Part shown: positions 30,650 to 39,887 of the stretch, piece after piece
Layout: each line of letters starts with the position of its first letter
Position numbering within the stretch: position 1 is the stretch's first letter
Assembly (NCBI GenBank): GCA_014654065.1
Contig: JACWDM010000001.1
Coordinates: 216,059 to 280,058, forward strand
DNA from: Pelagibacterales bacterium SAG-MED15
Lineage (GTDB): Bacteria > Pseudomonadota > Alphaproteobacteria > Pelagibacterales > Pelagibacteraceae
Direction: 5' to 3'
Length of the DNA stretch: 64,000 bases
Position numbers and translations under genes: made by a program
The notes under the pieces: model-generated
The model's input: the letters and a program-made list of their open reading frames with translations, nothing else
Databases searched by the model: none
What the model was told of the DNA's origin: nothing

Positions 30650-31264
30650 ATGACAAACGAACCATCAAAACTGGATATTTCAGATGAAATGATAGCTGAA
30701 AGAAGGGGTGGTTCGGGCAAGATGCCAAATGATATGCCTTCATGGATGGCAAGTTCAATTATTAAAATAGATAAATTTAGTAAATGGATTGGTAATATAG
30801 TTTGTTGGATATTAATCCCGTTAATCTTTGCAATGACATATGAAGTTTTTGCTAGAAAATTATTTCATGCACCGACAATTTGGGCTTATGATATAAGCCG
30901 CTTTCTCTATGGAGCATTGTTCATGTTGGGTGCTGCTTATGCTTTATCAAAAGGAGTTCATATCAGAGCAGATTTTTTATATAGAAATTTTAAAACTAAA
31001 ACACAGGGTCTAATAGATTTTTGGTTATATATTTTATTTTATTTTCCAGGTCTTATTGTTTTTCTTTATATGACAATTGGATTTGTTGAAGAGTCGATTA
31101 GAAGAGGCGAAAGAGGAATGGATACCACATGGATGCCTTATATGTGGCCAATAAAAACCTGTCTTTTAATTGGAATAATATTTTTACTTATTCAAGGTTT
31201 CTCCGAGTTATTAAAAAGTTATTGGGCTGCAAAAAAAGGCGAGTGGCCAGGTGAAAGAAAATGA
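30650..31264 (+). CDS. dctQ: TRAP transporter small permease DctQ
   Basis: 4-TM ORF between dctP and dctM; 'TYEVFARKLFHAPTIWAYDISRFLYGALFMLGAAYAL'. Confidence 0.9.
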   Translation: MTNEPSKLDISDEMIAERRGGSGKMPNDMPSWMASSIIKIDKFSKWIGNIVCWILIPLIFAMTYEVFARKLFHAPTIWAYDISRFLYGALFMLGAAYALSKGVHIRADFLYRNFKTKTQGLIDFWLYILFYFPGLIVFLYMTIGFVEESIRRGERGMDTTWMPYMWPIKTCLLIGIIFLLIQGFSELLKSYWAAKKGEWPGERK

Positions 31265-32595
31265 TTGCAGAATTGATTGATCCAGCAATTTTAGGTTTTA
31301 TTTTAGTAGGAGTAATGTTATTTGCAATATTTGTAGGGTTCCCAATCTCATTTACTTTAATTTTTCTTGGTTTTGTTTTTGGATATTTAGGTTTTGGAAA
31401 ATTAGTTTTTTATTTAATGACGCTCCAATTTTCCATGGTTATGACTGAACAAACACTAGCGGCCGTACCACTCTTTGTTTTTATGGGGATTATGATGGAA
31501 CAAGCAGGTTTAATGGAAAGATTATTTTCTGCATTCCAACTTATGTTGGCTAAAGTTAAAGGATCATTATATTATGCAGTTTTATTTGTTTCTGTAATTT
31601 TTGCAGCCGCAACTGGTATTGTTGGCGCCTCTGTAACTATACTTGGAATAATGGCTGCAAAATCAATGAATAGATCTGGGTATGATGTTAGGCTTGCAGC
31701 TGGAACTATTACTGCAGGGGGAACATTAGGAATATTAATACCACCAAGTATTATGTTAGTTGTTATGGGTCCAATTATGGAAATTCCAGTTATAGATTTA
31801 TTTGCTGCAGCTATAATGCCTGGAATATTACTAGCTTCTTTGTATGCAGCTTACACCACAATTCGTTGCATGATTAACCCAAAATTGGGACCTGTGCTAC
31901 CTGAGGAGATGAGAGCGGCAAGCATGAAAGAAGTATGGATTGAATTTTTTTTAGGTTTAGTACCACCTGCAGCCTTAGTTTTTGCAGCACTAGGAAGTAT
32001 CTTGTTTGGTTTTGCAACACCAACTGAAGCAGCAGGATGCGGTGCTATGGGTGCTCTTCTTTTATCTTTAGCTTATAAAAAATTAACCTTACCAAAATTA
32101 CAAGATGCTTTGGTTAAAACACTTGAAATCACAGCTTTAATAATGGTTTTGGTTGCAGCTTCAAATTTTTTTGGGGCTGTATTTGCAAGATTAGGAACAC
32201 CTACACTGCTTACAGAGTTTCTATTAGGTTTAGAAATGAATAAATACCTAGTTCTTGGAATGATAATGGTCATGATATTCCTTTTGGGTTGGCCTTTAGA
32301 ATGGGTACCGATTGTAATGATTATTATACCTATAATATTACCTTTAGTAGAAGCTTTAGGATTTAATCTTACCTGGTTTGCGATTTTAGTTGCTGTTAAC
32401 CTACAAACCGCTTGGTTATCACCACCGGTTGCTTTATCAGCATATTTTCTAAAAGGAGTGGTCCCAGAATGGGATCTTAAAGATATTTATATTGGAATGA
32501 TGCAATTTATGGTTCTACAAGTAATTGGACTAGTATTAATAATTATTTTTCCAAAAATTGCTTTATGGTTGCCATCTCTCTTGTATGGACAGTAG
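31261..32595 (+). CDS. dctM: TRAP transporter large permease DctM
   Basis: 'GYDVRLAAGTITAGGTLGILIPPSIMLVVMG', 'TPTEAAGCGAMGALLL'. Confidence 0.95.
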   Translation: MIAELIDPAILGFILVGVMLFAIFVGFPISFTLIFLGFVFGYLGFGKLVFYLMTLQFSMVMTEQTLAAVPLFVFMGIMMEQAGLMERLFSAFQLMLAKVKGSLYYAVLFVSVIFAAATGIVGASVTILGIMAAKSMNRSGYDVRLAAGTITAGGTLGILIPPSIMLVVMGPIMEIPVIDLFAAAIMPGILLASLYAAYTTIRCMINPKLGPVLPEEMRAASMKEVWIEFFLGLVPPAALVFAALGSILFGFATPTEAAGCGAMGALLLSLAYKKLTLPKLQDALVKTLEITALIMVLVAASNFFGAVFARLGTPTLLTEFLLGLEMNKYLVLGMIMVMIFLLGWPLEWVPIVMIIIPIILPLVEALGFNLTWFAILVAVNLQTAWLSPPVALSAYFLKGVVPEWDLKDIYIGMMQFMVLQVIGLVLIIIFPKIALWLPSLLYGQ

Positions 32596-32619
32596 GACTT
32601 TTTTGTTTAATATAAGAAT

Positions 32620-34083
32620 GTGAGTCTCGATAAACCAAAATTTCAGCTTTCTAATTGGGAAATTGTTTCAGTTAACCCAGTTGACAAAACTTGGACATGG
32701 AAAGATTATTTTTGTTTGTGGGCGAATATGACTCAAAGTTTAATAGCTTTTTCATTAATAGCATCACTATATCTCTTGTATGATTTAAATATTTTAATTG
32801 TTTTTGTTGGAAGTTTGATAGCAGGTTTATTAGTTTATTTATTTTCAAATTTAATTGGAAAGCCTTCTACCAAACATGGTATTCCTTTCGTTGTTTTTCT
32901 AAGAACTTCACTTGGGATAAATGGAGCAAGATATTTTGGCATGATAAGAGGCTTAGTTGGAATCTTCTTTTTTGGTGTCCAGACTTTTTTTATATCTAAA
33001 TCACTAGGATATTTAATTCGTATTTCTCTATTCTCTATCGATGCAAATTTATTACAAAGCGACTATTTTCTTTTATTTTTTATGGGTTTAAATTTAATTG
33101 ACTGGATAAGTTTGTTGTTCACTTTACTTTTTCAATTTTTTCTTTTTTCAAAAGGACATAAATTTATAAAAATATTCATAAATTTTTCAGGTTTTTTTGT
33201 TTATTTTGGAATACTTTTTTTTCTAATAATTTTATTTTCAGAGTTTAATCAACAAATAGTTCAAAGAATGTATGAAGTTATAAGTTTAGAGAACATATTT
33301 ATTAAAAATAATATAGTACCTCTGATAACAATTATTGGTACAATTTTTGCATATTACTCAATAGTAATTTTGAATTTTGGTGATTTTTCAAGATATGCAA
33401 AAAATGATAAGGAATTAAATATAGGAAATTTAAGTCTACTTTTAAATCTAATTATTTTTTCTATTTTAGCAATTTTAATCTCTTTGGGCGCAGACATACT
33501 GATAAATAAAGATCTAATAGAAGCGGAAAGATTTTTAACAAATCCAACAGATATTATTGGAAAAATAAATAATACTTACTTAACAGTAACTTGTCTTATT
33601 TTTATATTCATTGCATCTCTTTCATCAAATTTAATTGCAAATTATATACCTTCTCAAAATGCATTGATAAATTTCTTTCCCAAGCAATTGAGTCTAAAAA
33701 GTTCAGGTGTTGTTATAATGATATTTGGTGTAATTATTGGGTCACTTTGGCTTTCCCTAATCAGTCAACTTGGTATTTTATCTTTTGTAGATACCTTCGG
33801 ATCTTTTTTTGGCCCCATATTTGGATTAATGATTTGTGATTACTACATTATAAAGAGTAAAAAAATCATAAACAAAGATATATTTTCATCGAAGGAGGAA
33901 AGTTCATATTTTTACTCAAATGGATGGCATATTAAAGCTGCATACGCAATATTCATTGGCTTTATTTTTTCAGCAGGAACAATTTGGAATTCTAATTTAA
34001 ATTTTCTACAATCCTTTTCTTGGATTTTAGGAGCGATTGCATCCTATATAACTTATTATCTATTAGTACCTAAAAAATTATGA
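32620..34083 (+). CDS. NCS1 family nucleobase/cation symporter
   Basis: 12-TM ORF; 'WANMTQSLIAFSLIASL', 'HGIPFVVFLRTSLGINGARYFGMIRGLVGIFFFGVQTFF'; GTG start. Confidence 0.85.
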   Translation: MSLDKPKFQLSNWEIVSVNPVDKTWTWKDYFCLWANMTQSLIAFSLIASLYLLYDLNILIVFVGSLIAGLLVYLFSNLIGKPSTKHGIPFVVFLRTSLGINGARYFGMIRGLVGIFFFGVQTFFISKSLGYLIRISLFSIDANLLQSDYFLLFFMGLNLIDWISLLFTLLFQFFLFSKGHKFIKIFINFSGFFVYFGILFFLIILFSEFNQQIVQRMYEVISLENIFIKNNIVPLITIIGTIFAYYSIVILNFGDFSRYAKNDKELNIGNLSLLLNLIIFSILAILISLGADILINKDLIEAERFLTNPTDIIGKINNTYLTVTCLIFIFIASLSSNLIANYIPSQNALINFFPKQLSLKSSGVVIMIFGVIIGSLWLSLISQLGILSFVDTFGSFFGPIFGLMICDYYIIKSKKIINKDIFSSKEESSYFYSNGWHIKAAYAIFIGFIFSAGTIWNSNLNFLQSFSWILGAIASYITYYLLVPKKL

Positions 34084-34826
34084 ATAAATTTGATCTTATA
34101 GATAAAACAGCAATTATAACTGGTGGAGCCCAAGGTTTTGGTTTGGATATAGCAAAAAAATTTTTGGATTATGGGGCCAAGGTGAGATTGTGGGATATTG
34201 ACGAAAAAGAATTAAAAAAAGTAAAAAATAAAATTAATAACTCAAATTTAGAAATAGATGTTGTTGATGTTGCAAATTATAAAGTTGTAATAGACACTGT
34301 TGATAATATCTCTAAAACTTCAAAAATAGATATCTTGATAAATAATGCTGGTATTACAGGTCCTACAGCTGAACTTTGGAATTATAATGTCGATGATTGG
34401 AAAAAAATTATTGATATTAATTTACATGGCACCTTTTATTGTTGCAAAGCAGTTGCACCTTTAATGATAAAGAATAATTATGGTCGAATTGTTAATATAG
34501 CTTCCGTTTCAGGTAAAGATGGCAATGCTAATGCAAGTGCTTATAGCTCAGCAAAAGCAGGTGTTATAGGTTTAACTAAATCACTTGGCAAAGAATTAGC
34601 TCAATATAATATTGCAGTAAATGCGGTAACACCAGCAGGCGCTAAGACCAGAATTTTAGATCAAATGTCCAAAGAACATGTGCAAAGAATGCTTTCAAAG
34701 GTTCCAAGAGGTAGATTTCTTGAAGTTGAAGAGCTCTCTTCATTAGTAAGTTGGCTTTCCTCAGAAGAGAATTCTTTTTCAACAGCTTCTGTTTTTGATA
34801 TTAGTGGTGGCAGATCTACTTATTAG
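34080..34826 (+). CDS. SDR family oxidoreductase (FabG-like)
   Basis: 'AIITGGAQGFGLDIAKKFLDYGA', 'ILINNAGITGP', 'YSSAKAGVIGLTKSL'. Confidence 0.93.
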   Translation: MNKFDLIDKTAIITGGAQGFGLDIAKKFLDYGAKVRLWDIDEKELKKVKNKINNSNLEIDVVDVANYKVVIDTVDNISKTSKIDILINNAGITGPTAELWNYNVDDWKKIIDINLHGTFYCCKAVAPLMIKNNYGRIVNIASVSGKDGNANASAYSSAKAGVIGLTKSLGKELAQYNIAVNAVTPAGAKTRILDQMSKEHVQRMLSKVPRGRFLEVEELSSLVSWLSSEENSFSTASVFDISGGRSTY

Positions 34827-34944
34827 GTTTTTTTTCAGGATATATAGTCTTTTGAGAATTAATTAACCTTTCCTTAGCTATAACTGGAGCCAAGATTATT
34901 ACTGACCAGTATAATAAAAGTGTAATTGCTGCGAATGTTTTCAT
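34816..34944 (-). CDS. 42-aa small protein with one TM (not in ORF track)
   Basis: MKTFAAITLLLYWSVIILAPVIAKERLINSQKTIYPEKKPNK*; ATGA overlap with the upstream lipoprotein stop. Confidence 0.55.
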   Translation of the reverse strand: MKTFAAITLLLYWSVIILAPVIAKERLINSQKTIYPEKKPNK

Positions 34945-35147
34945 GAATTATCTCCATTCTTTTCGCAATTTTCCCTATTAATTTTGTTATCAAAATCATT
35001 AAGACTAGCCTTATCAATAAACCATATTAAAGATTTTTCATAAGTGTTGTCTGCAGCCAGCTTTGTGCATCTTTTTCCAAGTTTAACGGAATGAGTGCTA
35101 CAATTTGTCAGAAAAAGCAAAAGTATTGTAAATGTAATTATTTTCAT
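34941..35147 (-). CDS. Small putative lipoprotein (68 aa)
   Basis: 'MKIITFTILLLFLTNCSTHS' lipobox; coupled to the 42-aa ORF by ATGA. Confidence 0.6.
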   Translation of the reverse strand: MKIITFTILLLFLTNCSTHSVKLGKRCTKLAADNTYEKSLIWFIDKASLNDFDNKINRENCEKNGDNS

Positions 35148-35258
35148 AACTTATATTTATAAATACATTTTGATTTTTGATTGTCATAAAAATGTCTAAA
35201 CTATGAAAATGAATTTTTTTTATTGTATCATTTTGAGCTTAATGTATATGACTGAGAG

Positions 35259-35900
35259 ATGAAATTTTTAATAAAACTTACTTTAATTACTTTTTTTTTA
35301 ACCTCATCAACAATTGCTGAGATAGTTAAAATTTTTGAGTTCACAAATGAGGAATTTAAAGAACTTAAGGTAAGAAAGGTAAAAGGGGAAACAAAATGGT
35401 CCTTTGGGAGTAATGAAAATGGTAATTTTATAAGAGCTGAAGCCGAAGGCACTGGTTCTGGCCTAGGTAAGGAAATCTTAATTGATCTAAATAAAACGCC
35501 ATTTATTAACATAACCTGGAAAGTCGAAACAAATTTGAAAGGAATAGTGGAACAGTCAAAGAAGGGTCATGACTATGCAGCTAGAGTATTTGTGGTAAAA
35601 AAAACTGGATCCACCGCCTTATCAAATAGGGCAGTGAACTATGTTTTTTCTAGCAATAATAAAGTAGGTGAAAATTGGCGAAGTCCATATACGAAAAAAT
35701 CTATAGATTACGTTCTAGCTACAACTTTAATTAACAATAACGAATGGGTCTCTGTAAAAGCAAATGTTAAAGAAGATTTTAAAAAACTTCATGATTTAGA
35801 TGTCAGTGAACTAAATGGTATAGCTATAATGACTGATACAGATAATTCTAAGCAAAAAGCAGTTGCTTATTATCAAAATATTTATTTTTCATCTGAATAA
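35259..35900 (+). CDS. DUF3047 domain-containing exported protein
   Basis: Signal peptide; 'GDYAARVFVV'-like 'GHDYAARVFVVKKT', 'WRSPYTKKSIDYVLAT', 'LNGIAIMTDTDNSKQKAVAYYQNIYF'. Confidence 0.75.
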   Translation: MKFLIKLTLITFFLTSSTIAEIVKIFEFTNEEFKELKVRKVKGETKWSFGSNENGNFIRAEAEGTGSGLGKEILIDLNKTPFINITWKVETNLKGIVEQSKKGHDYAARVFVVKKTGSTALSNRAVNYVFSSNNKVGENWRSPYTKKSIDYVLATTLINNNEWVSVKANVKEDFKKLHDLDVSELNGIAIMTDTDNSKQKAVAYYQNIYFSSE

Positions 35901-35901
35901 A

Positions 35902-36057
35902 CTAAAGTTTAGTATATTTCCTTAAAGAGATAGTTAACAAAGAAAGCAAAATTGCTGCCAAAACATCTTCTAATGGACTGGCCTGAGGTACACCAAAATT
36001 CCAAATAATAACGCCAATAAGCCAAATAATATATATTTTCATATAATTAATATTCAT
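35902..36057 (-). CDS. Small membrane protein
   Basis: MNINYMKIYIIWLIGVIIWNFGVPQASPLEDVLAAILLSLLTISLRKYTKL, two hydrophobic segments; start trimmed from 36102. Confidence 0.5.
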   Translation of the reverse strand: MNINYMKIYIIWLIGVIIWNFGVPQASPLEDVLAAILLSLLTISLRKYTKL

Positions 36058-36094
36058 TTGTATAAAATATTTTAGTATTTTGGTATCAATAATT

Positions 36095-36487
36095 ATGATC
36101 AATGGAGAGTTTAAAATTAAAATTTATTATGAAGATACAGACTCGGGTGGCGTTGTTTATTACGCAAACTATCTAAAGTTTTTAGAGAGAGCAAGGACTG
36201 AGATGATCTCTTCGGTAGGCCTATCAAATAAAAAATTATTAGATGATTACGAAACCTTAATAATAGTTAAATCATGTAAAATTGAATATAAAAAACCAAT
36301 AAAGCTTGAAGATGAAATTATAATAAAATCAAAAGTAAAATCTGTAAGCAGATCTTCTTTTGTAATGGAGCAAATAATAGAAAAAGATGGAATTTTAACA
36401 TCTGAAGCTGAGATAGTTTTAGTCACAGTCAATAAATCAGGAAAACCAATAAAAATTCCAGATATTTTAGAAAAAAAACTTAATTAA
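36095..36487 (+). CDS. ybgC: YbgC-like acyl-CoA thioesterase
   Basis: 'YYEDTDSGGVVYYANYLKFLERARTEMI' hot-dog thioesterase signature. Confidence 0.92.
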   Translation: MINGEFKIKIYYEDTDSGGVVYYANYLKFLERARTEMISSVGLSNKKLLDDYETLIIVKSCKIEYKKPIKLEDEIIIKSKVKSVSRSSFVMEQIIEKDGILTSEAEIVLVTVNKSGKPIKIPDILEKKLN

Positions 36488-37149
36488 ATTAACTGTAAAA
36501 CTTTTTTAAATAAGTTAGTCATTTTCTTCTCATTTATTCTTCCAGTGTTTACATTTCTTGGGCTTGGATGGTAACAACCAAGAAGTAAGATTTTTTCTGT
36601 TATCTTAAAAATTTTACCATGTTCAAATTTTACTTTTTGTGTGTAGTTATAATTTGTCTTATAAAAATAAATACAGGCATCAAAAGCAATTTTACCTAAA
36701 GCTACAATAATTTTTAAATTTTTAAGATTATTTATTTCTTTGTTAAAGAAATTAAAACAATTTTGCAATTCATCCCGTGTAGGCTTATCTTCTGGGGGAA
36801 CACATTTTAAAGCTGTTGTTATATAAGCGTTTTTTAATTTAAGCCCATCATTAATATGTGTTGAAGTTGGTTGATTAGAAATATTTGCTTTATAAAGACA
36901 CTTATACAAAAAATCTGATGATTTATCCCCAGTGAACACTCTTCCAGTTCTCGTTCCACCATGTGCTGCTGGAGCCAAGCCTACAAATAATATTTTACCA
37001 CTTATATCACCAAAACCAGTTATTGGTTTTGCCCAGTATTCTTGATCTAAATATTGTTTCCTCTTATTTTTTGCTAATTTATTTCTAAACTTTACCAATC
37101 TTGAACATTTATTACATTTAATTATTGATCGATTTAATTGAGAGAGCAT
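36484..37149 (-). CDS. Family 5 (UDGb-type) uracil-DNA glycosylase
   Basis: 'FVGLAPAAHGGTRTGRVFTGDKSSDFLYKCL' and 'LGCYHPSPRNVNTGRI'. Confidence 0.92.
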   Translation of the reverse strand: MLSQLNRSIIKCNKCSRLVKFRNKLAKNKRKQYLDQEYWAKPITGFGDISGKILFVGLAPAAHGGTRTGRVFTGDKSSDFLYKCLYKANISNQPTSTHINDGLKLKNAYITTALKCVPPEDKPTRDELQNCFNFFNKEINNLKNLKIIVALGKIAFDACIYFYKTNYNYTQKVKFEHGKIFKITEKILLLGCYHPSPRNVNTGRINEKKMTNLFKKVLQLI

Positions 37150-37323
37150 CTACTCATTTTTATCTTTTTCAACATAAAAAAGTGCAATTAAAAAAATTGC
37201 AGTCCAAGCAAGTCCTAATAAGGCTTTTTGAGGACTTGTTTCTGCGCTCCAAAGATTAAGAAATAACGCTCCAATTACAAGTCCAATAATATATATAGCG
37301 ATAACTAAACTACTTTTGCTCAT
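37150..37323 (-). CDS. 57-aa two-TM small protein (not in ORF track)
   Basis: MSKSSLVIAIYIIGLVIGALFLNLWSAETSPQKALLGLAWTAIFLIALFYVEKDKNE*; overlaps the DUF1289 3' end and abuts the UDG ATG. Confidence 0.6.
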   Translation of the reverse strand: MSKSSLVIAIYIIGLVIGALFLNLWSAETSPQKALLGLAWTAIFLIALFYVEKDKNE

Positions 37324-37567
37324 CTAATTTTTTTTTCTTAATTAAAGAAATACCATTTTTTATTTTAAATTCATAAGATTCTTTAAAGTTTTTTAATATG
37401 GATGTGTTCATTCTCTTTTGAATTACAATTAAATTGGTTGTTTTCCATTCATCGGTTGTATTTTTATCTTTCCATAATATTTTTTCTTTGCTGGATCTTG
37501 AACAACCCTCACAAAAACCAGTATCTTCATCCATTTTACAAACACTTATACAAGGCGAAATAATCAT
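37310..37567 (-). CDS. DUF1289 domain protein
   Basis: 'ISPCISVCKMDEDTGFCEGCSRSSKEK' conserved Cys pattern. Confidence 0.9.
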   Translation of the reverse strand: MIISPCISVCKMDEDTGFCEGCSRSSKEKILWKDKNTTDEWKTTNLIVIQKRMNTSILKNFKESYEFKIKNGISLIKKKKLDEQK

Positions 37568-37605
37568 TTTTTTATTTTTTTAATACTTTTAACCTATTAT
37601 TCAGA

Positions 37606-37634
37606 TTGGACAAATCATATCAATATTATATAAA
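37606..37634 (+). promoter_or_regulatory. Sigma-70-like promoter for tRNA-Leu
   Basis: TTGGAC - 17 nt - TATAAA, ending 14 nt before the tRNA 5' end. Confidence 0.65.
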
Positions 37635-37648
37635 GCAGCAGGAAATGT

Positions 37649-37733
37649 GGGCGAGTGGCGGAATTGGTATACGCGCTAGTCTTAGGAACTAGTGCCGCAA
37701 GGCTTAAGAGTTCGAGTCTCTTCTCGCCCACCA
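37649..37733 (+). tRNA. tRNA-Leu(UAG)
   Basis: GGGCGAG/CTCGCCC acceptor, stem CTAGT-CTTAGGA-ACTAG (anticodon TAG), variable arm, TTCGAGT T-loop, encoded CCA. Confidence 0.95.
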
Positions 37734-37739
37734 AAAATT

Positions 37740-39155
37740 ATGAAAGTAACAGTACAAAATAAAAACGGTTTAAACAAAGATTTAAAAGTTTTGGTTGATA
37801 AAAAAACGTTAGAGAAATATTTGAATGAAAAATACGAAGAGGTCTCGAAAACTGTTCAGCTAAAAGGTTTTAGACCAGGTAAAGTACCAAAAGAAGTTTT
37901 AAAAAGACAGTTTGGTAAAGCTATTTATGGAGAAGTTTTAGATAAAGTTTTAAAAGAAACTACTACTAAAGCTATAACCGACAATAATATTAAACCTGCA
38001 GGTCAACCCAAAATAGATTTGAAATCATTTGGTGAGGATAAAGATCTTGAATATATCATATCAGTAACAGAATTACCTAAAATAGATTTAAAACAAATTG
38101 AAAATATTAAGGCAGACGAATACGAAGTAACAATAGAGAGTAAGGAAATTGATAATAGAATTTCTGAAATTGCAAAAAATCAAAAAAATTTTGTTGATGT
38201 AGATCCTGCAAAAGTTGCTAACGAGGGAGATTTGGTTGCTTTTGATTATAAAGCAACAGTAGATGGAAATGATTTTAAAGGTAATGAAGGAAAAAATACA
38301 CAATTAGAATTAGGTAAAGATCTTTTTATAAAAGGTTTTGATAAACAATTAATTAAAGTTAAAAAAGATGAAACCGTGGATGTTGAGGTAACATTACCAG
38401 AAAATTTTCCTGAAAAAGGCCTTGTTGGAAAAAAAGCTAAGTTTGTATGCAAAATTATATCAGTAAAAAAATCAAAAGAAGTCGAAATAAATGATGAGTT
38501 TGCAAAAAATCTTGGAGCTAAGGATTTAAGTGATCTAAGAAAATTAATAGAAAAACAGATTAATGAAGAATATAAAAATTCATTAAATATGATAACAAAA
38601 AAACAAATTCTTGATCAGATAGAAAAGTATAAAATTGATGAAATTCCTGAAAATTTAATAGAACAAGAAATTAAAATTTTATCACAAGGCCTTAAAGAAG
38701 AGGATATTAAATTAAAGAAAAAAGAATTTGAAATCAAAGCCAAACAAAGAATAAAAGTTGGTCTTATTTTAAATGAATACGGAGAACAAAATAAAATTAA
38801 AGTAGAAGAAAGTGAAATGCAAGGAGAAATACAAAAGCAATTGAGAATGATGCCAGGCCAAGAGAAGTTTTTGATGGAATATTATCAAAAAAATCCGTCA
38901 GCTGTTGCAAGCTTAAGAGGTAACATTTATGAAGAAAAAATAATTACTTCAATAATGTCTAAATCTAAAACTACAAAGAAAAAAGTTGGAAAGACAGAGG
39001 CAGAAAAATTAATTAAGGAACAGAATGAAAAAGATCTTAAACAAGTCAAAGAAGCTAGCTCTAAGAAAGATGATGTAAAAACAAAAAAAGCAGATATTTC
39101 GAAGAAATCCACTCCAATAAAAAAGAAAACAACAAAAAAAGTTAGCAAAAAGTAA
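37740..39155 (+). CDS. tig: Trigger factor
   Basis: '[19 protein letters not shown]', PPIase-like domain; start corrected to ATG 37740 because 37692 lies inside the tRNA. Confidence 0.95.
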   Translation: MKVTVQNKNGLNKDLKVLVDKKTLEKYLNEKYEEVSKTVQLKGFRPGKVPKEVLKRQFGKAIYGEVLDKVLKETTTKAITDNNIKPAGQPKIDLKSFGEDKDLEYIISVTELPKIDLKQIENIKADEYEVTIESKEIDNRISEIAKNQKNFVDVDPAKVANEGDLVAFDYKATVDGNDFKGNEGKNTQLELGKDLFIKGFDKQLIKVKKDETVDVEVTLPENFPEKGLVGKKAKFVCKIISVKKSKEVEINDEFAKNLGAKDLSDLRKLIEKQINEEYKNSLNMITKKQILDQIEKYKIDEIPENLIEQEIKILSQGLKEEDIKLKKKEFEIKAKQRIKVGLILNEYGEQNKIKVEESEMQGEIQKQLRMMPGQEKFLMEYYQKNPSAVASLRGNIYEEKIITSIMSKSKTTKKKVGKTEAEKLIKEQNEKDLKQVKEASSKKDDVKTKKADISKKSTPIKKKTTKKVSKK

Positions 39156-39172
39156 GTACAAGTTGTATAAAG

Positions 39173-39799
39173 ATGTCGAATCAGTTTATGACATCAAAAA
39201 TTTCAGAACATATGAACACATTAATCCCAATGGTTGTTGAACAATCAAGCAGGGGAGAGAGAGCTTATGATATTTTTTCAAGACTATTAAAAGAAAGAAT
39301 TATTTTTTTAACTGGACCAATCAACGACCAAGTGGCATCACTTGCTACAGCTCAACTTTTATTTTTGGAGTCTGAAAATCCAAAGAAAGAAATCTTTTTT
39401 TATATTAATAGCCCAGGGGGATTAGTAACAGCTGGACTAGGTATATATGATACTATGCAATATATAAAACCGGAAGTATCCACATTGTGTATTGGCCAAG
39501 CAGCCTCAATGGGTTCATTTCTTTTAGCCGCTGGTACAAAAGGAAAAAGATTTTCATTACCAAATTCAAGAATTATGGTCCATCAACCTTCTGCTGGTTT
39601 TCAAGGTCAAGTAACTGATATTGAAATTCATGCAAACGAAGTACTTTCTCTTAAAAAAAGATTAAATGAAATTTATTCTAAACATACTGGAAAATCTGTA
39701 GATGAAATTAAAGAAGCGCTAGAAAGAGATAATTTCATGACCCCAGAAAACGCTAAGGAATTTGGTTTAATAGATAAAGTTGTGGAAAAAAGAAGCTAA
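39173..39799 (+). CDS. clpP: ATP-dependent Clp protease proteolytic subunit
   Basis: '[22 protein letters not shown]', '[16 protein letters not shown]', '[14 protein letters not shown]'. Confidence 0.97.
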   Translation: MSNQFMTSKISEHMNTLIPMVVEQSSRGERAYDIFSRLLKERIIFLTGPINDQVASLATAQLLFLESENPKKEIFFYINSPGGLVTAGLGIYDTMQYIKPEVSTLCIGQAASMGSFLLAAGTKGKRFSLPNSRIMVHQPSAGFQGQVTDIEIHANEVLSLKKRLNEIYSKHTGKSVDEIKEALERDNFMTPENAKEFGLIDKVVEKRS

Positions 39800-39887
39800 A
39801 TAACTACATCTAGTTTATCCACAACCTATACTTGATTACTTATAATAAATTGTAATAGAATATAAAAATTGATTCGATATAAAAATT

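Noticed and set aside
37692-37739. N-terminal extension of the tig ORF (MPQGLRVRVSSRPPKI...)
   Set aside because: It is translated from inside tRNA-Leu; the real start is ATG 37740.
39815-39823. Replication origin
   Set aside because: Only one DnaA-box nonamer was noticed, with no cluster, AT-rich unwinding element or dnaA/parA/hemE context.
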